From assembly GCF_026242055.1 (NCBI RefSeq), contig NZ_JAPJDL010000004.1, positions 284,701 through 348,700 of the forward strand: a DNA stretch of 64,000 nucleotides, read 5' to 3'. This document shows, in pieces, positions 50,191-59,039 of this stretch. Position 1 is the stretch's first letter, and each line of letters starts with the position of its first letter. Source of the stretch: Lentzea sp. NEAU-D7. Its GTDB lineage: Bacteria; Actinomycetota; Actinomycetes; Mycobacteriales; Pseudonocardiaceae. The translations under genes were made by a program, and so were the position numbers. The notes below the pieces were generated by a model, which saw only the letters and a program-made list of their open reading frames with translations, had not been told where the DNA came from and ran no database searches.

Positions 50191-51545
50191 GATCCCCACC
50201 GATCCACGAGTTCCGGGTCGTAGCCCACCACGATGAGTTCGTCGAGCGTGCGCGACCGGAGCGGGGCTGCAGGAACCGCTCGGAGATCAGGGCCTGGACG
50301 CCAGACCTCGTTGCTGATGATCTGGCGCCCGTCGGCGTCCACCACCTCCCGCACCGAGGACACGACGCGGTGGCGGCGGTCCGCCGAAAGGTCCAGGTGG
50401 ACGACGAAGTGGAGTGCTGAGGCGACCAAGAGGTTGGTGGCTTCCAACGTCAGGCGCTCGGGTCCCTGAACCGCATATGCGCCCAGCTTGGTGAACGCAC
50501 CCGCGCTGGAACTTGCGTGCAACGTGCCCATCGAGCCGTCATTGCCCATCGACATCGCGTTGGTCAGGGGAATGACTTCAGGCCCGCGCACCTCACCGAC
50601 GATCACGCGGTCGGGCTGCATGCGCAGTGACTGCCACACCAGGTCGGACAACGTGATCGCGCCGACTCCCTCCAGGTTGGGCTCGCGCGCCTGCAGCGCG
50701 ACCACGTCCGCGTGCGCAGGGTCCTGGTCGAGGCCGAGCTCGAACACGTCCTCGATGGTGATCAGGCGCTCGTGCGCCGGTATCGCGGCGGCGAGTGCCC
50801 GGAGCAAGGTCGTCTTGCCGATCGTCGTGCCTCCGGTGACGAGCACGTTCTTCCTCGCCCTGACCACTGCCGCGAGGAACGACTCCATCCCCGGTCCGAT
50901 CGTGCCGTTGTCACGAAGCTCGCCCAGGTTCACCCGCTGGAGGCGGTGCCTGCGGATGGAGACGGACGGCCGGGCCGTCACCGTCATCACGGCCGAGACG
51001 CGTTCGCCAGATGGCAGAGCGAAGTTCACGATGGGGGAGGCGTTGTCGAAGCGGCGCTCCTCGATGCCGCTGCGGGCAGCCAGCGTGCGGATCAGGTGGA
51101 CGAGATCGTCGTCGGAGTCGACGATCGGCGGCAGCATCTCGCGTGTGCCGTCGGCGCGTTTGACGATCACCTGGTCCGCGCCGTTCACGTTGATGTTCTC
51201 GATGCTGGTGTCGGCGAGTAGCGGGTCCAACCTGCCAGCGCCGAACAACTCGGCCAGGACCTCGGCGACCGCAAGCCGTTCCACATCGGCGTTGAACAGG
51301 TCGAGCCCGGCCTGAAGCCGCTTCTGTGCGATCGACTCGACGGAGTCGCGCAGAACCGCCTCGGCCAGCTGACGGCGCTGCAGTGGTCCGAGCGGTGGGC
51401 GCTCCGCATTCCCGTCCGCCCGCAGTCGGGCGCTGAGCTGGTCGGTGACGTCGTTCCGGAGCCGTTCACGCAGACCGCGGACGTCGCTCATCGGCCTCGG
51501 AAACGGCAGGTCCGCAGGCCCGCTCAGCGGTGTCACGGCGGTCAT
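50187..51545 (-). CDS. cpaF: CpaF/TadA secretion ATPase
   Basis: 452 residues from the ATG at 51545 (ATGA overlap). N-terminal region (about 15-90), then RLDPLLADTSIENINVNG, the hexamer-forming DIINV-like block, and the ATPase core: Walker A GGTTIGKTT (about 237), Asp box LITIEDVFEL, Walker B DRVIVGEVRGPEVI and His box GSMGTLHASSS. Powers assembly of Flp pili. All motifs present. Confidence 0.93.
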   Translation of the reverse strand: MTAVTPLSGPADLPFPRPMSDVRGLRERLRNDVTDQLSARLRADGNAERPPLGPLQRRQLAEAVLRDSVESIAQKRLQAGLDLFNADVERLAVAEVLAELFGAGRLDPLLADTSIENINVNGADQVIVKRADGTREMLPPIVDSDDDLVHLIRTLAARSGIEERRFDNASPIVNFALPSGERVSAVMTVTARPSVSIRRHRLQRVNLGELRDNGTIGPGMESFLAAVVRARKNVLVTGGTTIGKTTLLRALAAAIPAHERLITIEDVFELGLDQDPAHADVVALQAREPNLEGVGAITLSDLVWQSLRMQPDRVIVGEVRGPEVIPLTNAMSMGNDGSMGTLHASSSAGAFTKLGAYAVQGPERLTLEATNLLVASALHFVVHLDLSADRRHRVVSSVREVVDADGRQIISNEVWRPGPDLRAVPAAPLRSRTLDELIVVGYDPELVDRWGS

Positions 51546-52261
51546 CGGGAACTCCGCTGCAGCGTCATGTCCTGCTGAGCCGTGCGCAGGAGCTGTCCAG
51601 CGAGCCCTTCTGCATGTCGGCTCAACGCCGAGTCGAAGCCGCGCTGATGCCACAGCGACTGCGTGCCCTTGGCGTCGTCCGGGATGCTGGCGAGCACCGG
51701 CAGGCCCAACGCCTCCGTGACCTGTGCCGATGGATAGCCCTTGCCCACGAGCACGAGGCCGAGCCGGTGTGACCACGTCTGCACCTGGGCTCGCCTTGCC
51801 GCTACGTGCGCCAACGAGTCGTCGTGAGGCCGGACCACGACAACGACCGCGTCGGCGGACCTCAGCAGTCCCAGCATCTTGGGGTCCGGATCGACTCGGC
51901 CGACGTCGACGATGAGCGGAGAGCCGAGTGTCCGAAAGGGACCGAACTTCGAGGCCGCCAGCGCTCCGAGTGCTGCTCGCGACTGCGCAGGATCAGACGG
52001 CGCGGGCACGATCCGCAGACCGCTCGCCAGGGCGTGTGCGTGCTGGGCCAGGAGCTCTGTGCCGGGGTTGCCACGCGCAGCAGCGGTGAGGCTGACGAGG
52101 CCTGGAGAGCTCGGCAGTCGAAGGCGCGCTGCGGCGTCCCCGCCGGCCAAGTCCGCCTCGACGACGATCGGGCGAACCGGCTCCGGCCAGCGGGTACCGA
52201 GTGCGACAGCGAGCGTGCTGGCACCGGGCGAACCTTTGAGGGAACAGGTGATGACCATCAT
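51542..52261 (-). CDS. cpaE: CpaE/MinD-like protein
   Basis: 239 residues. The deviant Walker A is degenerate (CSLKGSPGASTLAVALG, with KGSPGAS in place of KGGxGKT), followed by VVEADLAGGDAAARL and PLIVDVGRVDPDP. Thus the MinD/ParA fold is kept but the ATP-contacting second lysine is lost, as in several actinobacterial CpaE/TadZ-like proteins that localise the pilus without hydrolysis. Sits between CpaB and CpaF in the expected order. Start codon overlaps the previous stop. Confidence 0.78.
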   Translation of the reverse strand: MMVITCSLKGSPGASTLAVALGTRWPEPVRPIVVEADLAGGDAAARLRLPSSPGLVSLTAAARGNPGTELLAQHAHALASGLRIVPAPSDPAQSRAALGALAASKFGPFRTLGSPLIVDVGRVDPDPKMLGLLRSADAVVVVVRPHDDSLAHVAARRAQVQTWSHRLGLVLVGKGYPSAQVTEALGLPVLASIPDDAKGTQSLWHQRGFDSALSRHAEGLAGQLLRTAQQDMTLQRSSR

Positions 52262-52890
52262 CAACGACCTCCGACCATCAGCACGGCGATCTTGTCCGCG
52301 GGTGTCGAGGAGAGGGCTCGCGCATCGAGTTCAGGCAGCTCCATCGAGACGACGGGTGCCTGGTCCGTCCTGTCGACTGCGACGACCACGGCACGCCAGG
52401 AACTCGCTGAGTTGCCTTCGTTCGTTGAGGAGGCCAGTACGAGCACGTTCGACCCGGCGGACAGCTCGGGAGGGAACTGCCCAGGTTTGAGCCCAAGGGC
52501 GGCGATCGCCCTGCCGTCGCCAGGCAGTCGCGGCGGTCCGAGCACGTCGTCGGTCAGGAGAACCCCGACCGGGAGCGAGTACGCGACCGGCCTACCGACC
52601 ACGCTTGAGGCGGCAGACGCGGGAACGACCTTCACGGCACCGTCCACGGCGAGACTTACCCCGACAAGGTCCTGCTGCAGGATCACGTGGCCGACATCGA
52701 CCGGTCGCGCCAGCGCGATGACCTCCTGGCGGTCACCGAGCTGTTGTGCCGCAACAACCCCACCAGCTGCACATGCCACCACCAGCACAGCGCCGAGAAT
52801 CAGATGGGGGAGACTTCGTCGCTTACGGCCGGGCAGCCGGGGCGGCACCATGTCGGCCGGCTTGGACTTGAGAGCCTGCTGCGTGTTCAT
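52261..52890 (-). CDS. cpaB: CpaB/SAF-domain pilus protein
   Basis: 209 residues from the ATG at 52890, after CAGGAGG. One membrane helix (LPHLILGAVLVVACAAGGVV), then a SAF/FlgA-like domain: VIALARPVDVGHVILQQDLV, VVGRPVAYSLPVGVLLTDDV and AIAALGLKPGQFP. CpaB/RcpC proteins are periplasm-side components of Tad systems in diderms; in actinobacteria they are wall-side. Confident on domain, less on precise role. Confidence 0.82.
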   Translation of the reverse strand: MNTQQALKSKPADMVPPRLPGRKRRSLPHLILGAVLVVACAAGGVVAAQQLGDRQEVIALARPVDVGHVILQQDLVGVSLAVDGAVKVVPASAASSVVGRPVAYSLPVGVLLTDDVLGPPRLPGDGRAIAALGLKPGQFPPELSAGSNVLVLASSTNEGNSASSWRAVVVAVDRTDQAPVVSMELPELDARALSSTPADKIAVLMVGGR

Positions 52891-52962
52891 CCTGGCCTCC
52901 TGAAGGCATGGGCTATCGCGACGTGACACCTGATTTGGCGGCACGCTCGGGCATTGCTGGGA

Positions 52963-53802
52963 TTAGCGGGAGTTGAGAGCCTGGCTCTCGGCGACGCGCA
53001 AACTCGTCGACGTTGTCGTCGTCAGGCCTGGGAAGACGCCGCTCTGTCCGGCACCGGACCACCGCACGTTCCACTGGACCGTCACCGTGGCGGTGTAGAC
53101 CTCGCCGGCTATCCCTTTGGAGGCGCGTCGGTAGGTGTGACCGCAGTCGGGCGAGGCGGCTTTCGGGTCATGACCCGTGGTGAACGGCGTGCCTGGGCCG
53201 GTGCACGTCACGGTGGTGCCGTCGCCCGTGGACCACGACGCGGTGACGGGCTCAGCGACAGCGGTGACGGTGATCCCGGGGACCGAGGCACTCGCAGAGG
53301 TCGTTCGCCAACCTTCGCGTAGCCACAACCAGCTCGGCAGGTGCACCAACTGCTCACCGGCCGGGTTCACCGCGATCGAGGGTGTGGGCAACCGGAGTCG
53401 GCCCTTGGCCATCATCGCCACCTGCTCCGGCGTGATCGACGGTGTGGCCTGTTGTCCGGCAGGTATCCAGACCGGCGGTCGGTTCGCGGTGGCCTTGCCG
53501 TCGGCCGAACACAAGAGGCGAAACCATCCACCTGGCCCTTCCGGATGGGGAACAGCAGGGTCTCCCTGATCGACCGGGACGTACCTGCACTCGAACGAAT
53601 CCGAGGTCTCTTGGTGGGAGGTTGTGTCCGAGACGCTGGGATGCTCCTGAATCTGGGACATCTCCGCGATGAGCTCGCAGCCCGGACCAGGTTTCGTCGA
53701 GCAGTCGACCGAGCCCCAACCAGGATCACCTCGAGCTGATGACGCTGTGGCCACGAGCCCGGCCGTCGTGATCGCCACGGCGAGAGCGATACGCGTCAGC
53801 AT
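52963..53802 (-). CDS. Secreted protein of Tad operon
   Basis: 279 residues from the ATG at 53802, overlapping the upstream stop by seven bases. Signal peptide TRIALAVAITTAGLVATASS then ARG, cysteines near the N-terminus (GSVDCSTKPGPGCELIAEM) and a C-terminal part (GITVTAVAEPVTASWSTGDG, VYTATVTVQWNVRWSGAG) resembling PKD-like or Ig-like beta folds with GDG-T turns. Family not recognised. Tad operons of this type often carry such accessory wall proteins. Confidence 0.72.
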   Translation of the reverse strand: MLTRIALAVAITTAGLVATASSARGDPGWGSVDCSTKPGPGCELIAEMSQIQEHPSVSDTTSHQETSDSFECRYVPVDQGDPAVPHPEGPGGWFRLLCSADGKATANRPPVWIPAGQQATPSITPEQVAMMAKGRLRLPTPSIAVNPAGEQLVHLPSWLWLREGWRTTSASASVPGITVTAVAEPVTASWSTGDGTTVTCTGPGTPFTTGHDPKAASPDCGHTYRRASKGIAGEVYTATVTVQWNVRWSGAGQSGVFPGLTTTTSTSLRVAESQALNSR

Positions 53803-54344
53803 GACCCGACTCCCTGCACCGCGAACCGCGTCACCTGCCAACTGCCGTCGGGTTGGGCTTTGACCTCGGCGAGGATGGAGCGTCGGCCGCCACCTTGACC
53901 GTCCACAGGTTCGTTCGTTCCTCGGCGGTACTTCAACCACGCGCTGTCGTCGCCACAGTCCCTGATCTTCACTACCGTCACCACGCCGCCGGAATGGTCC
54001 ACATTGGTCACCTCGGGATCACTCTTGGGGGATCCCTTGGTGACCAGACCTTTCCGACTGTCCTCGGCGAGGCTGTTCTTGATGACCACAAGCGCGTCGC
54101 CGGTCGCGTGCTTGGCGAGCCCAGGCGCCTCCGAGTTCGACGTTTCGCCGGCGGCTGCCATCTCACGCCACATCGCGAGGTAGGCGTCGAGCGCCTTGCT
54201 TTCAGGCGGATCGGGCAACGGGGCGAAGCTCGTGCCAGTTGATGTCGAGGTGTCCTGGGGTGGGGGTGAGCTGTTGCTACCCATACCGCACGACGTCACG
54301 GCGAGAACACCGAGAATCGTGGCGATTCGTGAGTTGATGGTCAT
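53796..54344 (-). CDS. Putative lipoprotein of Tad operon
   Basis: 182 residues from the ATG at 54344 (ATGA overlap). Lipobox-like LAVTSCG at about residue 15-21 predicts lipid attachment. A Ser/Thr/Pro linker and then a compact domain (SKALDAYLAMWREMAAAGET, GDALVVIKNSLAEDSRKGL, GSWQVTRFAVQGVGSC). No named family; the helix-then-strand order recalls NTF2-like folds used in secretion accessories. Confidence 0.72.
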   Translation of the reverse strand: MTINSRIATILGVLAVTSCGMGSNSSPPPQDTSTSTGTSFAPLPDPPESKALDAYLAMWREMAAAGETSNSEAPGLAKHATGDALVVIKNSLAEDSRKGLVTKGSPKSDPEVTNVDHSGGVVTVVKIRDCGDDSAWLKYRRGTNEPVDGQGGGRRSILAEVKAQPDGSWQVTRFAVQGVGSC

Positions 54345-54559
54345 CGCGGCCTCCAGGTGGTCGGTGGGGCCGAGGTGGGCGCCGGGGGAGCAACGACGCC
54401 CACCTCGATCGGAGCGCCCGGCTTCGCGGTGATGTCCGGGCGGAGGTACTGGTTGAAGGACAGGAGGACAATCACCACGAAGGTCGCGGTGGCGCGGTGC
54501 AGCGCACGTTGTGCCTCGTAGACGATCACGGGGTTCTCGTCTCTGAACGGCAGGCACAT
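54341..54559 (-). CDS. Small membrane protein of Tad operon
   Basis: 72 residues. A polar start (CLPFRDENPVIVYEAQRALH), one hydrophobic segment ATATFVVIVLLSFNQYLR, and a Pro-rich outer tail (VVAPPAPTSAPPTTW). Single-pass topology with function unknown. Overlaps the lipoprotein gene by four bases and starts 14 bases after the prepilin peptidase stop. Confidence 0.62.
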   Translation of the reverse strand: MCLPFRDENPVIVYEAQRALHRATATFVVIVLLSFNQYLRPDITAKPGAPIEVGVVAPPAPTSAPPTTWRPR

Positions 54560-54572
54560 CACGCGCCGCCGT

Positions 54573-55215
54573 TCAGATCAGCAAGATCGCGCCTGCTGCG
54601 CTGGCAATCAGAAATGGTCCTAGCGCCAGTGTGTCGCCGCGGCGGGTGACGTGGCAGGCACGTAGAGCGCGCATGCTGACGGCCGCGACTACGAACGCGG
54701 TCATGAGCCCGATGAACAGCTGTCGCCAGCCGAACCAGCCCAGGACGAACGCGATCGGGGCCAGGAGCACGACATCGCCGAAGCCAAGGCCCTGGCGTGA
54801 GCCGACGTAGATCGCCAGGCCGGCGGTGGTCACCACCACCCGCTGCCAGACCTGCGCGGAGCAGCGAGTCGAAGTCGAACCGCACGAGCGCCAGGAACGA
54901 CAGTTGGACGATGCTTCCTGCCAGCAGCGCCCCGCTGATCTGATGCGGCATCCGGTGCGTGGTCGAGTCGATCATCGCGAGAAGAAGTCCAATGATCACG
55001 AACCACGAGAGTGCGCTCGCCTCCTGCTTCACCTGGGTCGTTACGCAGCTCAACGCGATGCAGAGGAATCCACTCGCGGCCGCCAAGGGTGTCCAGCCGC
55101 ACCTCGTCATGGCGCTCAACGAGACCTGCTCGTCGTGCGTCACGGAGCGGGCGAAGGTCATCACCATCGGCCCCGCGAGGAGGCCGAGAAGTCCGTACGT
55201 CGTCCAGTGCGGCAC
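54573..55215 (-). CDS. Prepilin peptidase, frameshifted
   Basis: The 5' part starts at a GTG (55215) after GGAGGGAG and reads TTYGLLGLLAGPMVMTFARS through LLLAMIDSTTHRMPHQISG, which carries the first catalytic Asp of A24 aspartic prepilin peptidases. At about 54840-54865 the sense moves to the next frame and continues TTAGLAIYVGSRQGLGFGDV (second catalytic Asp in the GFGD motif) through LGPFLIASAAGAILLI, stopping at 54573. A one-base shift thus splits the gene. Unshifted, the frame runs to 54559 in Arg-rich nonsense. If real, pilin processing by this enzyme would be lost. First gene of the Tad operon. Confidence 0.78.
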
Positions 55216-55445
55216 AGCAGCTCCCTCCGTGTGGAGGCCCTCCAAGTTGGCTTGATCTGATCAACGAAAGTTGTCGTTCGACCGGGTGGTCTCCCATGCC
55301 TGGCTGCCCGGAAGCCGAGGCGAAGTGCGGCTGGATCGTCATACGCTCACCTCCTGGACCTGGGGGTTGCACTGTTCGTAGTCGGGGGACTGCGTTCAGT
55401 GTTGGCAGGATTGACGGCGAATGGCCAGGGGAGGGGCGTCTCCAG
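55216..55445. promoter_or_regulatory. Divergent promoter region
   Basis: 230 bases between the Tad operon and the divergent XRE-NB-ARC-TPR regulator. No coding frame of its own is convincing; promoters for both directions are expected here. Confidence 0.45.
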
Positions 55446-57707
55446 ATGAACAGCAGACGGCAGCAGACGGGCGTCGAAACGACCGAAATGAGCTTCGGGC
55501 AGCTTCTCCACCTGCTCAGAGAGGACCGCAAGCTCTCGCTGAAGGACCTGGCGGCCGGGGCGAACGTCAGCAAGGGCTATCTCAGCAACCTCGAACACGA
55601 CATCCGCAGCCCTTCCGCCGAGATCGCGGAGGCGATCGACCGTGCGCTCGAGGCAGGGGGCGAGCTGTCCGACCTCGCAGTACCTAGGCCACGAGCAAGG
55701 GTGACCCGTGAACGCATCCGCCCAGCCCAGCTGCCAGCTGCCTTGCGCTCGTTCGTTCCGCGGCAGGAGGCGCTCGCGCAGGCGTCAGCCGCGTTGGACG
55801 CACACGAGGGCCTGATCGCATTCGACGGCCCGGCCGGCGTGGGTAAGACCGCGTTCACGGTGCATTGGGCTCACGCCATTGCTCCGAACTTCCCGGACGG
55901 AGTGCTGTTCACAGACCTGCGCGGCTTTGCCGCTGACTCGCCGGAAGATCCTGCCGTCGTGCTCGGCCGGTTCCTGCGGGCGTTGGGCACCTCGCCGCAT
56001 GACATCCCGAGCGACCTGGACGGCCGCGTTGCGCTGTACCGGACGTTGCTGGAGGCGACGCGGACGCTCGTCGTGCTGGACAACGCGGTCGACGCTGATC
56101 AGATCCGTCCCTTGCTACCCAGCTCGCCGCGGTCATTGGCGCTGGTAACCAGTCGCAACAGGCTCTCGGGCGCGGTCGTGCAGGACGGTGCCGTCCGGAT
56201 CACCCTGCGCCCGATGCGCTCGGACGAGGCGCTCGACCTGATGCGTTCCGTCCTGGGCGCGAGGGTGGACGGTGACCTTGACTCCGCGCGGGTCATCGCC
56301 GACCGAGCTGGTCGTCTACCGCTCGCGCTGCGCATCGCCGGCGAGCGCGCGAACCTGCTGCCGACCGTCCCGCTTCGGAAGCTCGCCGACGAGTTGACCC
56401 GTCGCCAGCCGCTCGACGTGCTTACCGCGGACGAGACGTTGGCCGTGAGGACCGTGCTGTCGTGGTCGCACGACGCGCTTCCGGACCCCATCGCGGCCAC
56501 ATTCAGGCAACTCGGTCTGCACCCCGGCGGTCCGATCAGGATCGAGGCCGCGGCCGCGCTCATCGGGCTGTCACCGCTGCAAGCGCAGGGGCACCTGTCC
56601 GCCCTCGCCACCGTGCACCTCGTGGAGCAGACCGCGCAGGACAAGTTCGTCATGCACGACCTCGTGCAGGCCTACGCCCTCGAGCAGGTCCGTGAGCTCG
56701 GCGGTGAGGAGGCCAACCGTGCGGCTCTGTCGCGTTTGGTCGACCTCTACCTGAACACCGGAGCGGCGGCGATCCGGATGCTGTGGCCGTCGCGGCCGCG
56801 GAGGCCGCTCGACGTGCCGCGGGCCGACATGACGACGCTGACGTTCCACCAGCCCGCCGATGCGGTCCGGTGGTTCGAGGACGAGCTCCAGCTCCTCGTC
56901 CGCCTGGTCCGGTGCGGCGCTCGCTGGAACGTCACCTCGGCTGCGTATCTGCCTGTGGTGGTCAACGAGATGCTGTTTCACCGCCGCGCCTGGTCGTGGT
57001 GGGTTCCTGCTCTGCGGGACGCGCTGGAGATGGCCCGGCAGGGTGGCCACCGCGACGCCGAGGCGTGGGCGCTGGAGACGCTTGGCGACGCAGGCATCGA
57101 CGAGCTGAAGGCGGGGTCGTCGGCAGGTTTGTACCGCCAAGCGATGCAGATCAGGACCGAGCTGGGCGACCTCAACGGTCTTGCCGCGTGCCACGTGGGT
57201 CTCGGTCGAGCTTGCTACCAATTGAACGATCTCGACGCCGCGATCGCGCACCTTGAGACTGCACGCCGGCTGAGCACGGAGGCCCATGACCAGTGGGAAT
57301 ACGCGGTGGCCTCTGCGCATCTGGCATCCGTGCTGGCAGCTTCGGGCGATGTCGTTGGGGCGCGATCTCTGCTCACGGACGTGCAGACGATCTTCGACGA
57401 AGCCGAGGACCTGATGTCGTCGGGCTGCACCTCGACCTTGCTGGCAGGTCTGGCCGAGTCGAATGGCGAGTACGAAGTCGCTCTTCGCCACCTGGAGAAC
57501 GCGTTGTGCACCTTCAGCAAGGTCGCCGACGTTTGGAGTCAGGCCCACATCCACAGGCGCGTCGGCGACCTGCACGCCGACCGCGGCAACCTCCACGCCG
57601 CCCACAGATCGTGGTCCGCGGCCGCCGACCTGCTCAGCGAGAACACCGAGCCGACCGCAGCCGGGCTGCGGAAACAGTTGATAGAGAGCCTCAAGGAGGA
57701 CGTCTAG
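55446..57707 (+). CDS. XRE-NB-ARC-TPR regulator
   Basis: 753 residues from the ATG at 55446. HTH (about 17-70: FGQLLHLLREDRKLSLKDLA, VSKGYLSNLEHDIRSPS), an NB-ARC/AP-ATPase domain (about 100-400) with Walker A DGPAGVGKTAF, Walker B TLVVLDNAV, LVTSRNRL and GRLPLALRIAG, a winged region with MHDLVQAYALEQ and C-terminal TPR helices (GLAACHVGLGRACYQLNDLD). These are signal-responsive regulators of secondary metabolism or surface structures. Divergent from the Tad operon, which may be its target, and overlapping by one base the oxidoreductase gene. Confidence 0.9.
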   Translation: MNSRRQQTGVETTEMSFGQLLHLLREDRKLSLKDLAAGANVSKGYLSNLEHDIRSPSAEIAEAIDRALEAGGELSDLAVPRPRARVTRERIRPAQLPAALRSFVPRQEALAQASAALDAHEGLIAFDGPAGVGKTAFTVHWAHAIAPNFPDGVLFTDLRGFAADSPEDPAVVLGRFLRALGTSPHDIPSDLDGRVALYRTLLEATRTLVVLDNAVDADQIRPLLPSSPRSLALVTSRNRLSGAVVQDGAVRITLRPMRSDEALDLMRSVLGARVDGDLDSARVIADRAGRLPLALRIAGERANLLPTVPLRKLADELTRRQPLDVLTADETLAVRTVLSWSHDALPDPIAATFRQLGLHPGGPIRIEAAAALIGLSPLQAQGHLSALATVHLVEQTAQDKFVMHDLVQAYALEQVRELGGEEANRAALSRLVDLYLNTGAAAIRMLWPSRPRRPLDVPRADMTTLTFHQPADAVRWFEDELQLLVRLVRCGARWNVTSAAYLPVVVNEMLFHRRAWSWWVPALRDALEMARQGGHRDAEAWALETLGDAGIDELKAGSSAGLYRQAMQIRTELGDLNGLAACHVGLGRACYQLNDLDAAIAHLETARRLSTEAHDQWEYAVASAHLASVLAASGDVVGARSLLTDVQTIFDEAEDLMSSGCTSTLLAGLAESNGEYEVALRHLENALCTFSKVADVWSQAHIHRRVGDLHADRGNLHAAHRSWSAAADLLSENTEPTAAGLRKQLIESLKEDV

Positions 57708-58924
57708 TGCACCAGGCGCTCAGCACCATGCCCGCGCTCACCGGAAGTCTGGACACCGATGAGAACGCGCTCGCGTGGGCCGCGCACGACTACGGCGACA
57801 CCGTTCACGACCGTCCGACAGCCGTGCTGAGGCCCGCCAACGCGGCCGACATCAGCACGGTGATCAAGCACGCCGGCGACCACAACCTCTCCGTGGTTCC
57901 CCGCGGACAAGGCCACTCCACCAGCGGCCAAGCTCAAGCGCCCGGCGGAGTGGTCATCGACATGACCGCGCTCTGCGCGATCCACGAGGTCGGACCCGAC
58001 CGGGTCGTGGTCGATGCGGGCACGAAGTGGAGCGACGTGCTGCGCGCGACCCTGCCGCACGGGCTGACGCCGCCAGTGCTCACCGACTACCTCGAACTGA
58101 CCGTCGGCGGCACCCTGTCCGTCGGTGGCCTGGGCGGGGCCAGCCATCACCACGGCGCCCAAACGGACAACGTGCTGTCGCTCGACGTCGTCACCCCTAC
58201 CGGCGATGTCGTGACGTGCTCACCGAGTTCGAACCGCGCCGTGTTCGACGCGGTACGCGCAGGCCGCGGGCGCAACGGCGTCATCACCCGGGTGACCCTG
58301 CGCCTCGTCCAAGCCCCGGAAACCGTTGCCTGGCACAAACTCCACTACGACACGATTGGCCAGCTCGTCGCCGATCAACGCCAGTTGGTGACCACCGGAA
58401 CTTTCGACTACGTAGAAGGGCAACTCAAGCTCCGCGAAGACGAGCATGTAGCCGAACTGGAGGCTGTCACCTTCATCGGAACCGGCACCGGGCAGGGTGA
58501 TCTTGGAGACTTATCCTTTCGTGAAGCCGAAACCCAGGCCGTGACCTACTGGGAGTTCGTCGATCGGCTAGCACCCGGAGAACCTGTCCTGCGCGAAGCC
58601 GGTCTCTGGGAGTCACCGCACCCGTGGTGCAACCTGCTCGTTCCAAGCGCTTCGGTGGAGGATCTGCTTCACCGTGCCGATCGCGAACTCGGCGCCGATC
58701 TCTACAGCGACTTCGGCCTCGTTCTCGCCTATCCGTTGCGCACCGACAGGATCACCACACCTCTGCTGCGTCTGCCGGACGACGACCTGGTGTTCCTGGT
58801 CGCGGCGCTGAGGTACGCACCATCCGCGTCGCCGCAGATCGTCACCGCGATGCACGAGGCCAACGATCGATTGGTCAGCAAGACTCTCGCCGCCGGCGGC
58901 ACCCTGTACCTCGACCCGCTGTAA
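57707..58924 (+). CDS. FAD-linked oxidoreductase (VAO family)
   Basis: 405 residues from a GTG at 57707 that shares one base with the preceding stop and follows AAGGAGG. The FAD-binding PCMH domain shows AVLRPANAADISTVIKHAGD, VVPRGQGHSTSGQAQ, VVIDMTALCAIHEV and TVGGTLSVGGLGGASHHHG. The C-terminal substrate domain (PHPWCNLLVPSASVEDLLHR, YSDFGLVLAYPLRTD) is of the cytokinin-dehydrogenase-like type. It is shorter than usual and ends just after LYLDPL, possibly missing the last 40-60 residues. No covalent-flavin His is certain, though SHHHG is a candidate. Substrate unknown. Confidence 0.82.
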   Translation: MHQALSTMPALTGSLDTDENALAWAAHDYGDTVHDRPTAVLRPANAADISTVIKHAGDHNLSVVPRGQGHSTSGQAQAPGGVVIDMTALCAIHEVGPDRVVVDAGTKWSDVLRATLPHGLTPPVLTDYLELTVGGTLSVGGLGGASHHHGAQTDNVLSLDVVTPTGDVVTCSPSSNRAVFDAVRAGRGRNGVITRVTLRLVQAPETVAWHKLHYDTIGQLVADQRQLVTTGTFDYVEGQLKLREDEHVAELEAVTFIGTGTGQGDLGDLSFREAETQAVTYWEFVDRLAPGEPVLREAGLWESPHPWCNLLVPSASVEDLLHRADRELGADLYSDFGLVLAYPLRTDRITTPLLRLPDDDLVFLVAALRYAPSASPQIVTAMHEANDRLVSKTLAAGGTLYLDPL

Positions 58925-58930
58925 GTCGGG

Positions 58931-58967
58931 CGTCTTCCGTCTGCTCTCCACGGGCAGACGGAAGACG
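58931..58967 (+). terminator. Strong hairpin terminator
   Basis: CGTCTTCCGTCTGC pairs perfectly over 14 bases with GCAGACGGAAGACG across a nine-base loop, beginning seven bases after the oxidoreductase stop. One of the clearest terminators in the window. Confidence 0.85.
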
Positions 58968-59039
58968 TCTTCTGAATCCGTTGTGGACACCCGAAAACTG
59001 AAGTGCACCACGTACTTCAGGAGAAGGGTGGAAACAACG

